From Dolomedes plantarius (lineage: Eukaryota; Arthropoda; Arachnida; Araneae; Dolomedidae), in contig OU015495.1 of the NCBI GenBank assembly GCA_907164885.2, positions 3,011,308 through 3,075,307 of the forward strand: a DNA stretch of 64,000 bases, given 5' to 3'. The notes under the pieces were generated by a model, which worked only from the letters and a program-made list of their open reading frames with translations, did not search any database and was not told where the DNA came from. The translations under genes and the position numbers were made by a program. Shown here one piece after another: positions 11,820-22,330 of this stretch (within the stretch, counting starts at the first letter, position 1; each line of letters begins with the position of its first letter).

Positions 11820-13442
11820 CAGTGTTGCCAACCTTTACGAAGCACCTCCCCCTAGCGCCATCTCGAAACCCCCCTGTTTCCCCCTAGCGCCATCTAGAAA
11901 ATTCCCCTGTTTCCCCCTAACACCAACTTGAGATCCCCTATACTAGACCTTCCTAAAAGAAATTCTGGTTCCAAATAGGCATCCTGTTTGAGAGATAAAT
12001 TGAAATAAATAGAAAATACACACTTACATAATGAAATGGAGGTTTATTTACATTTTACATATGTATGGAACTTATCTAATAAAAAAACGCGTCTCGATTG
12101 TACATTACTGTCGATTTTTCTAATTTTAAATTTCGTCGATGTCAGGATAATTATCGAGTATTTCATCAAAGACATCGGCCTGGCTCTCATTTTGTGCCTT
12201 ACTATTGCCTGCATTTTTGAAGTCATACGTATTGACGTTGAACAATTTGAACATACGGGTGGAAGAAACGAATTTGACACATGAACCGCAGTTTTTTTGT
12301 AGAGTAAATCTCACCATCATAATACTTTGAACTACTTCGAGGGACAACTTATTCCGAAATTTATTTTTAATTACTTTGTATGTCGGAAAAGCAAGTTCGA
12401 CACTTGGGTTTGAAATTGGGAGTGTTATTAGCGCCATTGAAAATTTAGCGATATTTTCAAATTGCCTTTTCCCCGCAGAATCACAATCTTCAAATACTTT
12501 TGAATAAAATTTAACAGAATTAGCTACATTTGACCACGATTTATTTTGCAATTGATTCCATTTTGACTCTACATCACTTTTATTGCCGTATAAGTGAGTT
12601 CGATGGAATTTCATAAAAATGTCATTGAGACTGGGTTTCACTTGAGATAATGCAACTTTAAGAAGAAGAATCATCTTGATGAAGATTGGACATCGTTCTC
12701 AGAACAAATAAGTTATCTGGTAATCGCTTTTGAATTTCTTGAGCCAAAGTACACAGAAATTTCTTACATCGCTCTTTGACATCTAATAATTCTTTCTCCT
12801 TGATATTTTGTGCAATAGAATGAAACTCAAAGCCAAAATACATCGCTGATGTATGCATTAGATGGGACTGAAAATCGAAATCTGCTAATTCAGAACATTT
12901 TTATTTTCTGTCGCCGTTACGCAAAACTGCCACTACTTACTTTATCTTTATAATAATTATATTCGAATGAAATATGCAGAATTTCCGGAAAGACCACAAA
13001 AGAGAAATACTGAAAAACACAGTAAAAGTAACACAAAACAGTCGCCACTTGCCACGTGTCGTGATTGCCGCGCAAAATGATAAAATTTGTTTATGGTTGT
13101 ATTTTGACTGTTTATTTTATTTCGTTTTAATGAGAGAAAGTACCAGTAAACTTGAAATCAACCTGATTAAAATTGAACTGAAGAGTTAATTTCTAATTAC
13201 TTTTAATGAACTTTAAATCTACGCTCCTAAACCCCCCCCATAAAAAAGTCCCCCCATAGAGAATTCCCCTAAAAAAAGTAACTTCTAAAAAATGCGCCAA
13301 AAAAATGTACCCCCTAGAAAATACCCCTAAAAAAATGTTCCCCCCTCAAAATGCCCCTAAGAAAATGTGGCCCCTAAAAATACCCCTTTTCATCTAATTT
13401 ACCCCCAAATTTAGGGGCAAAACCCCCAAGTTGGCAACACTG
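11820..13442 (-). mobile_element. hAT element 2 nested in the Gypsy LTR (8-bp TSD TTCCAAAG)
   Basis: The termini CAGTGTTGCCAACC (11820) and its inverse (ending 13442, with one change) are flanked by TTCCAAAG at 11812-11819 and 13443-13450. Length is 1623 bp. It carries a partial transposase on the minus strand (12126-12858). Both subterminal zones are full of degenerate CCCCTA-type repeats (11850-11945 and 13225-13430). Confidence 0.93.
12126..12858 (-). pseudogene. hAT element 2 transposase C-terminal part
   Basis: The minus-strand coding has two overlapping frames, 12858-12658 and 12674-12126, joined by a frameshift. The latter contains LPISNPSVELAFPTYKVIK, then NKFRNKLSLEVVQSIMMVR. This is the hAT dimerisation region, in which a Ser/Asn-x-x-x-E-R-x-F motif precedes KN/KR-NRLS. 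A tail of about 75 residues follows and ends ILDNYPDIDEI. The N-terminal BED finger and catalytic D-D-E part are absent, so this is an internally deleted, non-autonomous copy. Confidence 0.8.
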
Positions 13443-14453
13443 TTCCAAAGTCCTCGGCAATTCTCTAATCCTGCGCGAACCAGATGCGCAGAACGCGACG
13501 TAGGAGCTGTCTGCGAGTTAGGTTGCCACATGTGTTAATCTTTTTTCTCCAAAATCGAGACAAAAAAACAAAAGTTTGTTCACAAAAGAAAATATATGAC
13601 CAACTAGGGTAGGGAAAATACAATCTTTTCCCTGCAATCTTAAATTTAAATTATTTAAATGTCCCATAATATCAGTGATAAAAGCTAGATCCCATAGCCA
13701 ATCTTCATTCTTGAGTAGCAAGCACTCACTGGACAGTTCATTGTTTTCAATTGTTTGTCATTGTTTACTTCCAGATATTTTAAAACACAATCCCTCTAAT
13801 TCCAAAATCTCGCTAGTGCATTTCCTTTGGAAAGTCAGCGCACACTACAATGAAGGAGTAACTCGCCATCCTCTTCCGTTTCTTCCGGGAAAAGCTCACG
13901 AAATCGTCGTCGATTCAAAGCTCGAGCTCGTATTTTGTTGATACAGCGTGCTACAGGGTCAACAACAGAAGAATGGTTTAAGTCCTTGGCACAAAGAACT
14001 TCTTGAGGGATAATACAATGATACTTAAAAACTTTTCTTCCCAGATAATTTTCAAGCAATGTAACAAAACCTTTTATCCTGCCAACCATGCAAGGCGCTC
14101 CATCTGTGTAAACACTATCTAATTTTGTCCACTCTACTTTGTTAACTTCAATTACATTTTCAAGTTCTTTAAAAATGTTCTCACCTGTAATTGAAACTAG
14201 TTGGCGCAAATCAAGAAGTTCTTCCACAATATCGATCAGCTGTCTTAGCGCATCGTTGTACTGGTGTCAAGTAGTGCCGCTTTCCTGCGCTGTTATTTTC
14301 AGTAGCGTATGAGTAGGGTTTTTACAGATTTTGACAAATTATTATTTTTTCAAATTTCTTAATTTTTCAATAAGTCTCCGTGTGCCACTGTTAAAACGCC
14401 GCCGTGCCACACTGTGGCACGCGTGCCGCGGGTTGGCCACCCCTGATCTAGAC

Positions 14454-15066
14454 TGAATGACTTGTTGAACCGGACAACCCCTTGATGGGAGGTCTGCAGG
14501 ATTCTCTGTACCTCGAACATGTCGCCAGTTACTAGCATCAGTTAAACTTCTAAAATCCCTTTAACCATATTTCTTACGAATACACTCCACTGTTCATTTC
14601 GAAGGATCCATGCCAAAGCATTAGTCGAATCAGTCCATAGTGTCACTTCTAGATTCTCGATTTCAATATTTCTTTTAACGAAATGAGCAAGTCGGCTTTT
14701 TATCATCAAACAAGCCATTAACTCTAATCGTGGTATAGTGATTTTCCTAATAGGAGCCACACGGCTCTTTGCCTGAATTAATTGTAAGGTAACACCATTT
14801 TGATCCTCGACTCGTAAAAATGCACACGCTGCATACGTAGAATTTGACGCATAACAAAAAACTCGGAAGTGTAATTTTCTGATTTTTAGTTTGATCTAAC
14901 CTCAGCCAACGAGGTATCTGTACCAAAGATAGTAAATGCAACTGATTTACCCAAAGTCTAAACTTTCTGTCCAATTGAACCGGTAAATTTTCACCCCAAG
15001 AGATTTTTTGAAGTTCCAGGAATGTTGAAGCAAGAGCTTAGGCACTAGCGTAACAGGACATGTGTA
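14454..15066 (-). pseudogene. BEL/Pao RNase H region
   Basis: The minus strand first reads PVTLVPKLLLQ at the right edge, the segment that follows RT in BEL/Pao. Then come LDRKFRLWVNQLHLL and the RNase H core with ITIPRLELMACLM, LWTDSTNALAWI and, at the left edge, RGTENPADLPSRG. The last motif sits right next to the hAT 1 target site, and the frame continues at 10609. Frameshifts occur near 14540, 14750 and 14980. RNase H degrades the RNA strand of the RNA:DNA hybrid during reverse transcription. RT itself is missing on the right. Confidence 0.85.
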
Positions 15067-15953
15067 TTAGGGTGGAACGAAAAAAACTTTTTTTCGAATT
15101 TCAATATGCTCTAGTTTTCAAAAGTTGCCTTTTAACAAAATAAAGACGGAAATCAAATATTAGCGTAATTGGTGCATGTTTTCAGTTAGCGCAAGAAGGG
15201 CAAACGTTTGGTTTTATTAAATTTTTTACAAATTTCGCAATTATTTTGAAATTGAATACACTTGTAGTACAAAAAAGCACCAAATATGCAATTTAAACAT
15301 TCTTTTTAGTCAGGAGACCTGCTAAACTGATTATATAATACGTTTTACTTCATAAAAAATAGTACACATAAAGGCACTTACGGACGAGGCACTTAAAAGA
15401 CACTCGGACATCACGGTGGAACGAAAAATTTTTTTTCGGAATTTCAATGTGCTCTAGTTTTCAAAAGTTGTCTTTTAAAATTAAAATTAAGAATATAAAA
15501 TCTCTTTGCCCTACTAAAATATTTTCAAGTGCCGCAAAGGGCTTCAAAATGGATATTTTTATAAAAAAGTGATTATATTTGTATTTTTTGTTAATTTCTT
15601 TTATAGTATATTAAAATAATGTATATTTTCTGTAAATAAAATATTCAAAATATGATATTTTGACAGAAAACTCGCATATTCTAAGTATTTCTAATTTTTA
15701 GATGCCATAACAGAACAACTGATTTTGTGGAATTTCGCGATTTTCATCATATTAATTTTACAGTAGCATATTCTTATAATACACATTGGAATGAAAGAAA
15801 AACAATTTTTGATTGACGGACCTTAGTTAAAATAAACAAATCAGACTTATTTAGAAAAATATTAATGTAATGTCTATGAAGGCAAAACGTTATTTTGAAA
15901 AAAATATTCATGCTTTTCAAAAGTACATAGTAATCACACATGGTTTCCATTAC

Positions 15954-16929
15954 TTATTTCACTGACACATTGAATTGTTTCATTGTTTCAAATTTTGGCA
16001 TTATCTTTTGAGAATGTATTTTTGTTTTTAACAATGCATCTCTTGCAGAAGTACCACGAACGGACAATGATGATTCGGTAACTAATTTAACAATCCTTTC
16101 TACTACTTGTGTGTGACATGGAATGTTGTTGAAGTCAATAATTTGTTTCTCGTGATCAGATTCTTTTGCTTCCTTTATAAACTGTTTTAGTTCGTCATCA
16201 GAAACATGCCTCGTCATAGGAGGTTCTGTTACTTTAATATCATTCCATTCAATCATATCAATATAATCTTTGGCATCAAAGTTTATACGTGGAACTAAAT
16301 TCTTTCTGATGCCTCCTTCATTTTCCGCCCTTGCTTTTAGAATCCAGCGTAATCCAAGCTCTCTTACTTGACTGCGATCGTCTAATATATACAAAGGAGG
16401 AGATTTTCAGAAGCGGAAAAGTATGCATTTCTTTGAATGACAGGGTCAAATACATTTTTAAGTGTCTGATTGAGGTAACGTGAATAGCTTACAAGTTTCC
16501 ACAAGTGCTTCGATCCACGGATACAAGATGGTTTCAGCTTTATGTTAAACCAAATTGGTGCATAAACTTTCAAAATGTACTCAGTATTCGGAGATTTTTT
16601 GCAGGAAATTCTGTTCCCACATACAAGCGAAGTATTCAGTTTGCTAATGTAAGCCATCGTGAATGACAAAATTTTCCTGGTTTTCTCATGGACAAATCAG
16701 AAGAGCACTTTCCAACAGAGATTGCATTATGCATTTCTAACAAATATTTTGGGTCCACACTTAAATCATCCTTAATTTCTAGTAATGGAATGTTATTTTC
16801 AATAGGTGAAAATTCAATCACTGGAAGTTCATAGCAGTTTTCTAGTTGTTTACCTATTTCTCCTCCAAATTCATTTGGACCTTTAGTTTTTCCATCTAGG
16901 AAACAAAATGTGACGTAAGGACAGTTCAT
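15954..16929 (-). pseudogene. unrecognised TE-borne protein, minus-strand copy
   Basis: Coding runs on the minus strand from 16929 through 16669-16382 to a 146-codon ORF ending at 15954, with frameshifts near 16640 and 16390. N-terminal residues are MNCPYVTFCFLDGKTKG. The C-terminal part has a conserved-looking block, CHTQVVERIVKLVTESS followed by SARDALLKTKI and a short tail ending FNVSVK. I have seen similar C-terminal blocks in unannotated repeat-borne arthropod proteins but cannot name the family. The last 60-odd codons lie in the left inverted arm, and a second copy lies at 16937-17122. Confidence 0.5.
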
Positions 16930-16936
16930 TTAAATT

Positions 16937-17122
16937 ATTGACTTCAACAACATTCCATGTCAGACACAAGTAGTAGAAAGGACTGTTAAATTAGTTACCG
17001 TGTCATCCTTGTCCGTTTGTGGTACTTCTGCAAGAGATGCATTGATAAAAACAAAAATACATCCTCAAAAGATAATGCCAAAATTTGAAACAATAAAACA
17101 ATTCAATGTGTCAGTGAAATAA
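16937..17122 (+). pseudogene. inverted second copy of the TE protein C-terminus
   Basis: This plus-strand frame of 61 codons ends with TAA at 17122. It encodes the same C-terminal block as the minus-strand ORF (ERTVKLVTVSS, VCGTSARDALI, QKIMPKFET), because it lies in the right inverted arm. There is no start codon. It has Cys where the minus-strand copy has Arg (VRGTSARD). It shows that the arms duplicate a coding 3' end, not only terminal repeats. Confidence 0.6.
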
Positions 17123-17448
17123 GTAATGGAAACCAAGTGTGATTACTATGGACTTTTGAAAAGCATGAATATTTTTTTCAAAATAACGTTTTGCCTTTAT
17201 AGACATTACATTAATATTTTTCTAAATATGTGTGATTTACTTATTTTAACTAAGCTCCGTCAATTAAAAATTGTTTTTCTTTCATTCCAATGTGTATTAT
17301 AAGAATATGTTACTGTAAAATTAATATGATGAAAATCGCGAAATTCCACAAAATCAGTTGTTCTGTTATGGCATCTAAAAATTAGAAATACTTAGAATAT
17401 GCGAGTTTTCTGTCAAAATATCATATTTTGAATATTTTATTTACAGAA

Positions 17449-17880
17449 CTAGGGGCTTCGCCCCTAGCCTCGCTACGCTCGCTCCTCTGGTGAATCAAGT
17501 GAATGAATGACTCAATAGTTTTTTACAGCGATTGAGTCATTCATTTGTTTACAGTTGAAGCTCCCCCCCCTCCCGACGAAATGGATGAAGCCCGGCGAAA
17601 TGGATGAATGGGTGAAAAATTCGATCTTCTTTCAAAGGAAGCGAATGAGAAGATTTTTTTGAAGTATTTCTTTAAAATTCAATTAAAAATCGAAATTTTA
17701 AGATAGAGACTTGAAATGAAGTTTATATGAATGAGAAAGCTTTCATCTTCCAGTTGATATAAATATTTTCTTTGTAACATAATAAGTCTGAGAGCATCGA
17801 ATTTATATATCTCAAAACGCATAAATTTTTCCAAAAAAAGGATTTTCAATTTTAATAAAAATATCAGTCTGTTTTAGATT
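17449..17880 (-). mobile_element. probable Helitron 3' end (palindromic hairpin, CTAG)
   Basis: The minus strand ends with GGGGC-GAA-GCCCC followed immediately by CTAG (17449-17452) and a host T (complement of A17448), matching a Helitron 3' terminus. The hairpin extends to an 8-bp perfect stem including the CTAG. It sits exactly at the end of the right inverted arm, so it inserted into that TE. The element would extend right toward about 17880, where BEL protease coding resumes, but no clear 5' TC end could be fixed. Confidence 0.5.
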
Positions 17881-18984
17881 ATTTTTAAACAGATTTTAGA
17901 CTGCCCTAACGCTTCAAAATTGCATTGAAAGTTTCCGTCTATACTTCCTAAAATAATTCTGTGTTTTTTATGTTGTCTTTCTTGTGTTTGTACACCTCCA
18001 AATAAGCAGTGTGTTAATGTTTCAATTCCTTCAATTTCGCATCCCATCATATCAGCGATATTTTGATTTATATACGACTAGCTGAAGTACCCGGCGTTGC
18101 TCGATTTTCAAAAAATAATATGCCTATGTTTTAATCTGAAATATCTATATCTATACAAAATTTCAGCTCAATTGAAGCAATACTTTTTCGCTTATAAAGG
18201 AACAAACATAGGCTTATTCGAAATAATCAATAAATTTCACAGTTTCAGTGAAACACGCTGATTTTTGAATAAAGTTCAATAATTCAAATTCGATTTACAC
18301 AAATTGTGCATAAAATTGTACATAAATTCAAAAATATAAAAGTTTATAAGTTAAATAAAGTTCTGTAATATTATACCAATAAATTTCCAGTTGATAGCCA
18401 ATAAATTGTAAATCTTTTTTTACCTTAAATGGCCAATAAAAAGCGTACTTCTAAATGTAATTTTCTTCAATAAAACCTTAAATGTTAAAAAATCCTTTTT
18501 GTATTTATCAGTACCTCCTCCACTTGAATCTTTAAAATATTAAATGTTTTACTGATAATAAATGAAAATGTAGTTTGATGTATTGCTATGTTTACTTGAC
18601 TATGGTTGACAAAGAAAATTCAAATGTTAAATGTTTTACTGATAATAAATGAAAATATCGTTTGATGTGTTGCTAAGGTTACTTGACTATGGTTGACAAA
18701 GGAAAAGTTATAAAGGTGAAGCATCAGCTCAACATTTAGGCCCCTAACTTTCTTACTACTGATCAGATATACATAATATATAGCCTATGTCCATCTGGAA
18801 TAATGTACCTTTCAAATAGTGAAAGAATTTTTCAAATAGGTGCAATGGTTCCGGAGATTACCCTCCACATACAAAATCCCCTCTCTCTCTTTATATATTA
18901 GTATAGATTTTTGGGATCCAGTGTCTATCAGACCTCTAATGAAGCGCTCCTTTTCTTTTCCATAAATTTTAACTATTAATGTCT
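17880..18984 (-). pseudogene. BEL/Pao aspartic protease, split by a Helitron
   Basis: The minus-strand frame enters from the Gypsy target site (18984) with KIYGKEKERF and reaches the catalytic LIDTGS (18908-18930). It is cut by the Helitron at 18907-18078 and continues with YINQNIADMMG, LTHCLFGG and NFEALGQSKIC down to about 17880. Deleting the Helitron between its A and T flanks leaves the reading frame intact. The DTG triad is preserved, unlike in the nested Gypsy. BEL protease would cleave the Gag-Pol polyprotein. Downstream RT is missing. Confidence 0.85.
18078..18907 (-). mobile_element. non-autonomous Helitron, complete, inside the BEL protease
   Basis: The 5' end TCTATACTAATATATAAAG (minus strand, from 18907) and the 3' end CAGCTAG (CTAG at 18078-18081) lie between host A and T, with no target duplication: A|TC...CTAG|T. 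Upstream of the CTAG is a stem-forming CCGGGTACTTCAG context. Length is 830 bp with no coding capacity. Both termini match a very common arthropod non-autonomous Helitron type. It interrupts the protease just after the catalytic triad. Confidence 0.92.
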
Positions 18985-19251
18985 TATGAAAATCCCAATA
19001 CGGTGAATTGACACTATTGTGATTCGACGCGCCTCAAGAGAATTAGACACGAAGCAGAGACTCCATCAGAAGGCTTTTTAAATATATTTATTAAGACAAA
19101 ACAATTCAGAACGCCACTCGGCATAGCACGTCCGACCTGCGAGAGGTTTTTCTCCTCGACTGACACGTGACGGCGCGCATTTCCCAAGTGAAGGGGGAAA
19201 GAAATGATGTCACGTGGTTCGCCTCTCGCAGATTGGAGCTGAAACACTACA
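18985..19251 (-). repeat. Gypsy 3' LTR
   Basis: On the minus strand it runs TGTAGTGTTTC...ending TTCATA at 18985. It pairs with 26671-26935. The GTCT duplication lies immediately to the left. Confidence 0.9.
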
Positions 19252-19477
19252 GAGTATGTCCCCAGTGACGTAGTCACGTTTACAGAAAATTGGTAATTAA
19301 TACATAGGTACATAGTGAGAATTATACAAACAATCTGGAGTACAAATGAAAATTCGTATGATGCCGAGAGGGAAATTGGCATATACATGATTTACAAGAG
19401 AGATAAACGAGGTTACATATGCATTACATGAAATAAAAGGATAGGTAAATTATGTACAATTTATATTACAAAATGTT

Positions 19478-19791
19478 TTACACAATATATTCAGTAACAA
19501 GATACTGTGGAAAGCGAACTTTGCGACCAGATCTGGTAGTGGTCTGTTGGACAGCAGTTGTCTTAGCATTCGTGGACTCAGTTTGCTTTTGAGGTCCATA
19601 AGGTTCAAGATAATCTGAAAGTTGATATGCAGGTTTGATACGATCAATAGAGACTGTACTCTGCTTCCCGTTTAATTCCAAAACAAAAGTTTTGTCATTT
19701 CTATCGATCACTAGATGGGTCCCGTGTAAGAAGGTGATAAGGGAGGATTGACTTTATCTGATCTTAAAAATACGTGTGAACAGGTTTTTAA
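19478..19791 (-). pseudogene. Gypsy integrase C-terminal tail
   Basis: The coding resumes left of the TTAA element with HVFLRSDKV, the SH3-like part of the integrase tail, and GPI. After one frame disruption (tandem stops near 19708) it continues as DKTFVLELNGK and VSIDRIKPAYQ, with a low-complexity end (TTRSGRKV) stopping at 19478. This is the typical end of Ty3/Gypsy pol, and a short non-coding stretch separates it from the 3' LTR. The frame joins to 21404-22322 when the intervening element is removed. Confidence 0.85.
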
Positions 19792-21403
19792 GGGGACACA
19801 GTACCCTAAAAATCGTCAAAATATCGATTTTTTTTTTATTGACTCAAATTATTGTCCTTACCTTTCTATATATGATCACCAAATTTCAAAGCTGTATCTT
19901 GAATACTTTAAAAGTTATTTAGATTTTTATAAGGTTGTGAGAAAAATTAAAGGGACAAGTGACCATTTAAAGTGGGCGTGGCATTTTTTTCCACTATCCT
20001 AAAAACTCAAATTAATAATTAATTAATTATTTTTTTTGTTCACAAGAGCGAAAGAAGTAACCGTTAAAAGTAACTGTTTGGATTGTTTACACATGGTAAT
20101 GGAAGTTCTGCACGTTGCTATTTATTTTCGTTTGAAAAATTGTAATCAGCATTTTTTCTTCTTCCTGAAGTGTATATTTTTATGCTTTTGCTTGAACTTT
20201 ACGCTATATTTCTATTCGTTATATTTGTTACCTATAAACCTGGGTATTTTAATTTAGTAAAAAAAGGATGTTTTAAAATTTTCTCAGAAAATGTGGTTGT
20301 AAATGGTATGTTTCATGAATGAAAATTGCATCGATTTTTCTTATTTTTTTTTAAATTTTCATGTTTTTACAACCCTAAAGGAAATTTTTGATGTTAAAAC
20401 ATGGTTGAAATGCTTTACATATGCATTACTTTGTACATCAAATCTAGTTTCACATTAATTTTATACGAATTTCAGGTATGACTTTTTCAAGTAGCATGAT
20501 TTATTTTTTCTTGATGGTATATTTTCTTAACTGTCATATATTGAGAACGTTATAATTTTTTTAATAATTCAGATAGAGATATAAAAGTTTTTATACATAT
20601 TCTTTATTATACGCTTAATGAAACTTCGCATGGAATTAACATTAAGATTTATTTGTTGAATTTAAAAAAAAATTTAAACCAAGAGCAGTTGTTGTCGACT
20701 CTACGTTCTACAGTTCACTGACATGTTTTTAAAATTGCATAAAATATTTTATATTGAAGTTGGATGGATAAAATGTTTTATATATACATTATATTAATTA
20801 ACTATTATAAATACCCACAAAATTTGTATATCATTTCATTTAAAGGGACTTTTTTTAACAAATGAAAACTTTAAATGGCTTTTTCTCCATGTTTGTTTTT
20901 TCTTGACATTCATGCAGTAAAAGTGCTAAAACTTTTTTTGTATTTAAGACACAAGTATTAAACTTTTTATACAGGTTTTCTATTATGTATAGCATAAAAA
21001 TTGGCATGGAATCATGCAATAACATGCTTATTTCTTTTTTTATATTCAAAAATATACAACAAAGTGCCAGTTTTCATCGTTTTTCACTGCAAATGACAGA
21101 AAAAAATTTATATAAAATGTAATTTTAAAAGTATCTAAAAAACCCATGCCAATTTTTATATAGTAGACATAAATACATTACCTATAAAAAATTGGAGCAA
21201 AAATATTAATATTTGAAAAAGTTTTAAGGATTTTTAAAAATTGAAAAAAAAATTAAAATTTTAAAATTTTAATTAAATTTACTGTTAAAATAAATTTTAC
21301 CTTTCAGAATATGTTTTAAAATGACTGCTAAAATGCAATACAATTACAATGTTTATTACAATACTTAAAATAAAAAAAATTTTTGACAGGGTACTGTGTC
21401 CCC
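19792..21403. mobile_element. 1.6-kb TTAA-flanked non-autonomous DNA transposon
   Basis: TTAA (19788-19791) GGGGACACAGTACCC at the left mirrors the inverse terminus ending at 21403, followed by TTAA (21404-21407). A TTAA duplication with short inverted termini is typical of piggyBac, though some other superfamilies also use TTAA. The interior is strongly AT-rich with no transposase. It lies in the integrase tail, and the host frame continues across it. Confidence 0.88.
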
Positions 21404-22330
21404 TTAATGAGGGATTGACATAATTTTTGGGATTGCCGTGTACGGAAGGGGCAATAGGATTTAAGGTTCTCGTTGTTTTAATTAACTCGGACACATAGGT
21501 AAGGGTAATGGGTTGTTTGACAGTATCACTGGTAATGAGATCGGAATGTAGTCTGAGATTGGTGCCGTAATTAAGCTGGGAACAGGTAGCTTTGATGTCA
21601 CTTTTGAGAGCAGTGCGCAATCTTAGTAAGACGATGGGAAGGATCTCAGTCCATTTAGTTTGGTTGTGCGCTTTAAGAGAGCCCTTGAGATGACGATAAA
21701 ACCTTTCAATGATACAATTGAACTGTGGATGGTAAGCTGATGTTCGGATTCTGTTGCATCCTAATATGTTAGTGAGCTCTTTGAAGAGAGTAGATTCAAA
21801 ATTTCTACCCTGATCAATAGTTACAGTAACAGGGGATCCAAATCTAGAGATCCAACCGTATACTAATGTTCGAGCAGTTTTTTCCTCAGTAATATCGGAT
21901 GTAGGGATAACTTCGGGCCATCTCATGAACCTATCGATGATGGTCATACAATATTGATTGCCATCTGCGGATGGGAGCGGTCCAATAAAGTCTATATGTA
22001 TGTGAACAAAACGAGCATCAGGATCAGAGAAGGTGACAACTGGTGATTTCGTATGTTGAAATATTTTAGCTTTTTGACATTTGGTACAGCTGAGAACCAT
22101 AGATTTTATGTCTTTATGCATGCCAGGCCAAACAAATCGTTTAGAGATTAAATCTAGTGAAGCTGATATACCTGGATGGGAAAAAAAATGCAAGGTTTGA
22201 AAAACAGATTGTCGCATACTTTTGGGAACAAAAGGTCGAGGGTGTGTCTGTGACATATCGCAGTATAAATATATATCTTCGAGTGGAAAAGTATTTTTCC
22301 AATCATAAAGAGCAGGTGTCATATTCGATA
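21404..22330 (-). pseudogene. Gypsy integrase
   Basis: A single open minus-strand frame from 22322 to the edge of the nested TTAA element. The N-terminal HHCC zinc site is visible (LHFFSHPGISA then CTKCQKAK). The D-D-E core follows: HIDFIGPL, TIDQGRNFES and IIERFYRHLK. All three catalytic residues are present, and the downstream GTNLRL-type region is recognisable. Integrase joins retroelement cDNA to the target, giving the 4-bp GTCT duplication seen at the element's edges. The frame is broken by the TTAA element after PSL, and the tail is at 19478-19791. Confidence 0.9.

Larger units (their letters stand above)
11492..13530 (-). mobile_element. deleted Gypsy element: LTR, PBS and partial LTR (4-bp TSD TGTG)
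   Basis: On the minus strand an LTR begins TGTGGCAACC at 13530 and ends ...TTCCATA at about 11610. A primer-binding-like TTGGTGACCCGGACG follows, then only a few bp later a second copy of the LTR's last portion, ending at 11492. The flanks carry TGTG (11488-11491 and 13531-13534). The layout indicates a Ty3/Gypsy insertion reduced by internal deletion to LTR + PBS + LTR end. The complete LTR is itself split by hAT element 2. The ...ATA end and TTGGTGACC site match the element at 18985-26935, so it belongs to a related group. Confidence 0.85.
10951..14227 (-). pseudogene. hAT element 1 transposase (FAM200/ZBED-like), split
   Basis: The minus-strand coding begins near 14227 with MEELLDLRQLVS, followed by a DSVYTDGAPCMVG segment holding an Asp of the catalytic region, and a WLSKG-type stretch near 13830. 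It is then split by the insertion at 11492-13530. Coding resumes left of it and ends with the dimerisation region around 11214-10951 (YCCRFGSTYVCEQMFSIMN, then SRLTDMHLKHLILLA). Removing the insertion with one copy of its TGTG duplication keeps the frame. The stop codon is near 10951. Additional frameshifts (near 11200-11390) make the gene inactive. It most resembles transposases that gave rise to FAM200 and ZBED host proteins. Confidence 0.85.
10618..14445 (-). mobile_element. hAT element 1 in BEL pol (8-bp TSD ATCTAGAC)
   Basis: Termini CAGAGGTGGCCAACC (10618) and the inverse of CAGGGGTGGCCAACC (ending 14445) are flanked on both sides by ATCTAGAC (10610-10617 and 14446-14453). The inverted termini, the CAG start and the 8-bp duplication are diagnostic for hAT. 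It interrupts BEL pol between RNase H and integrase, and the host frame continues when it is removed. It encodes a decayed transposase on the minus strand and contains a Gypsy derivative that holds a second hAT. Confidence 0.93.
15067..17448. mobile_element. unclassified TE with 0.52-kb inverted arms
   Basis: Two arms of about 518 bp (15627-16144 and 16932-17448) are inverted copies of each other at high identity by eye, around a 0.8-kb centre. Left of the left arm, a GGTGGAACGAAAAA motif occurs twice (15070 and 15413), each followed by a conserved stretch with TGCTCTAGTTTTCAAAAGTTG, so the left end is a direct duplication. The right counterpart is missing because a Helitron 3' end abuts the right arm. 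The centre and arms encode an unrecognised protein. The family is unknown to me; a DNA transposon is the most likely explanation. Confidence 0.6.
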
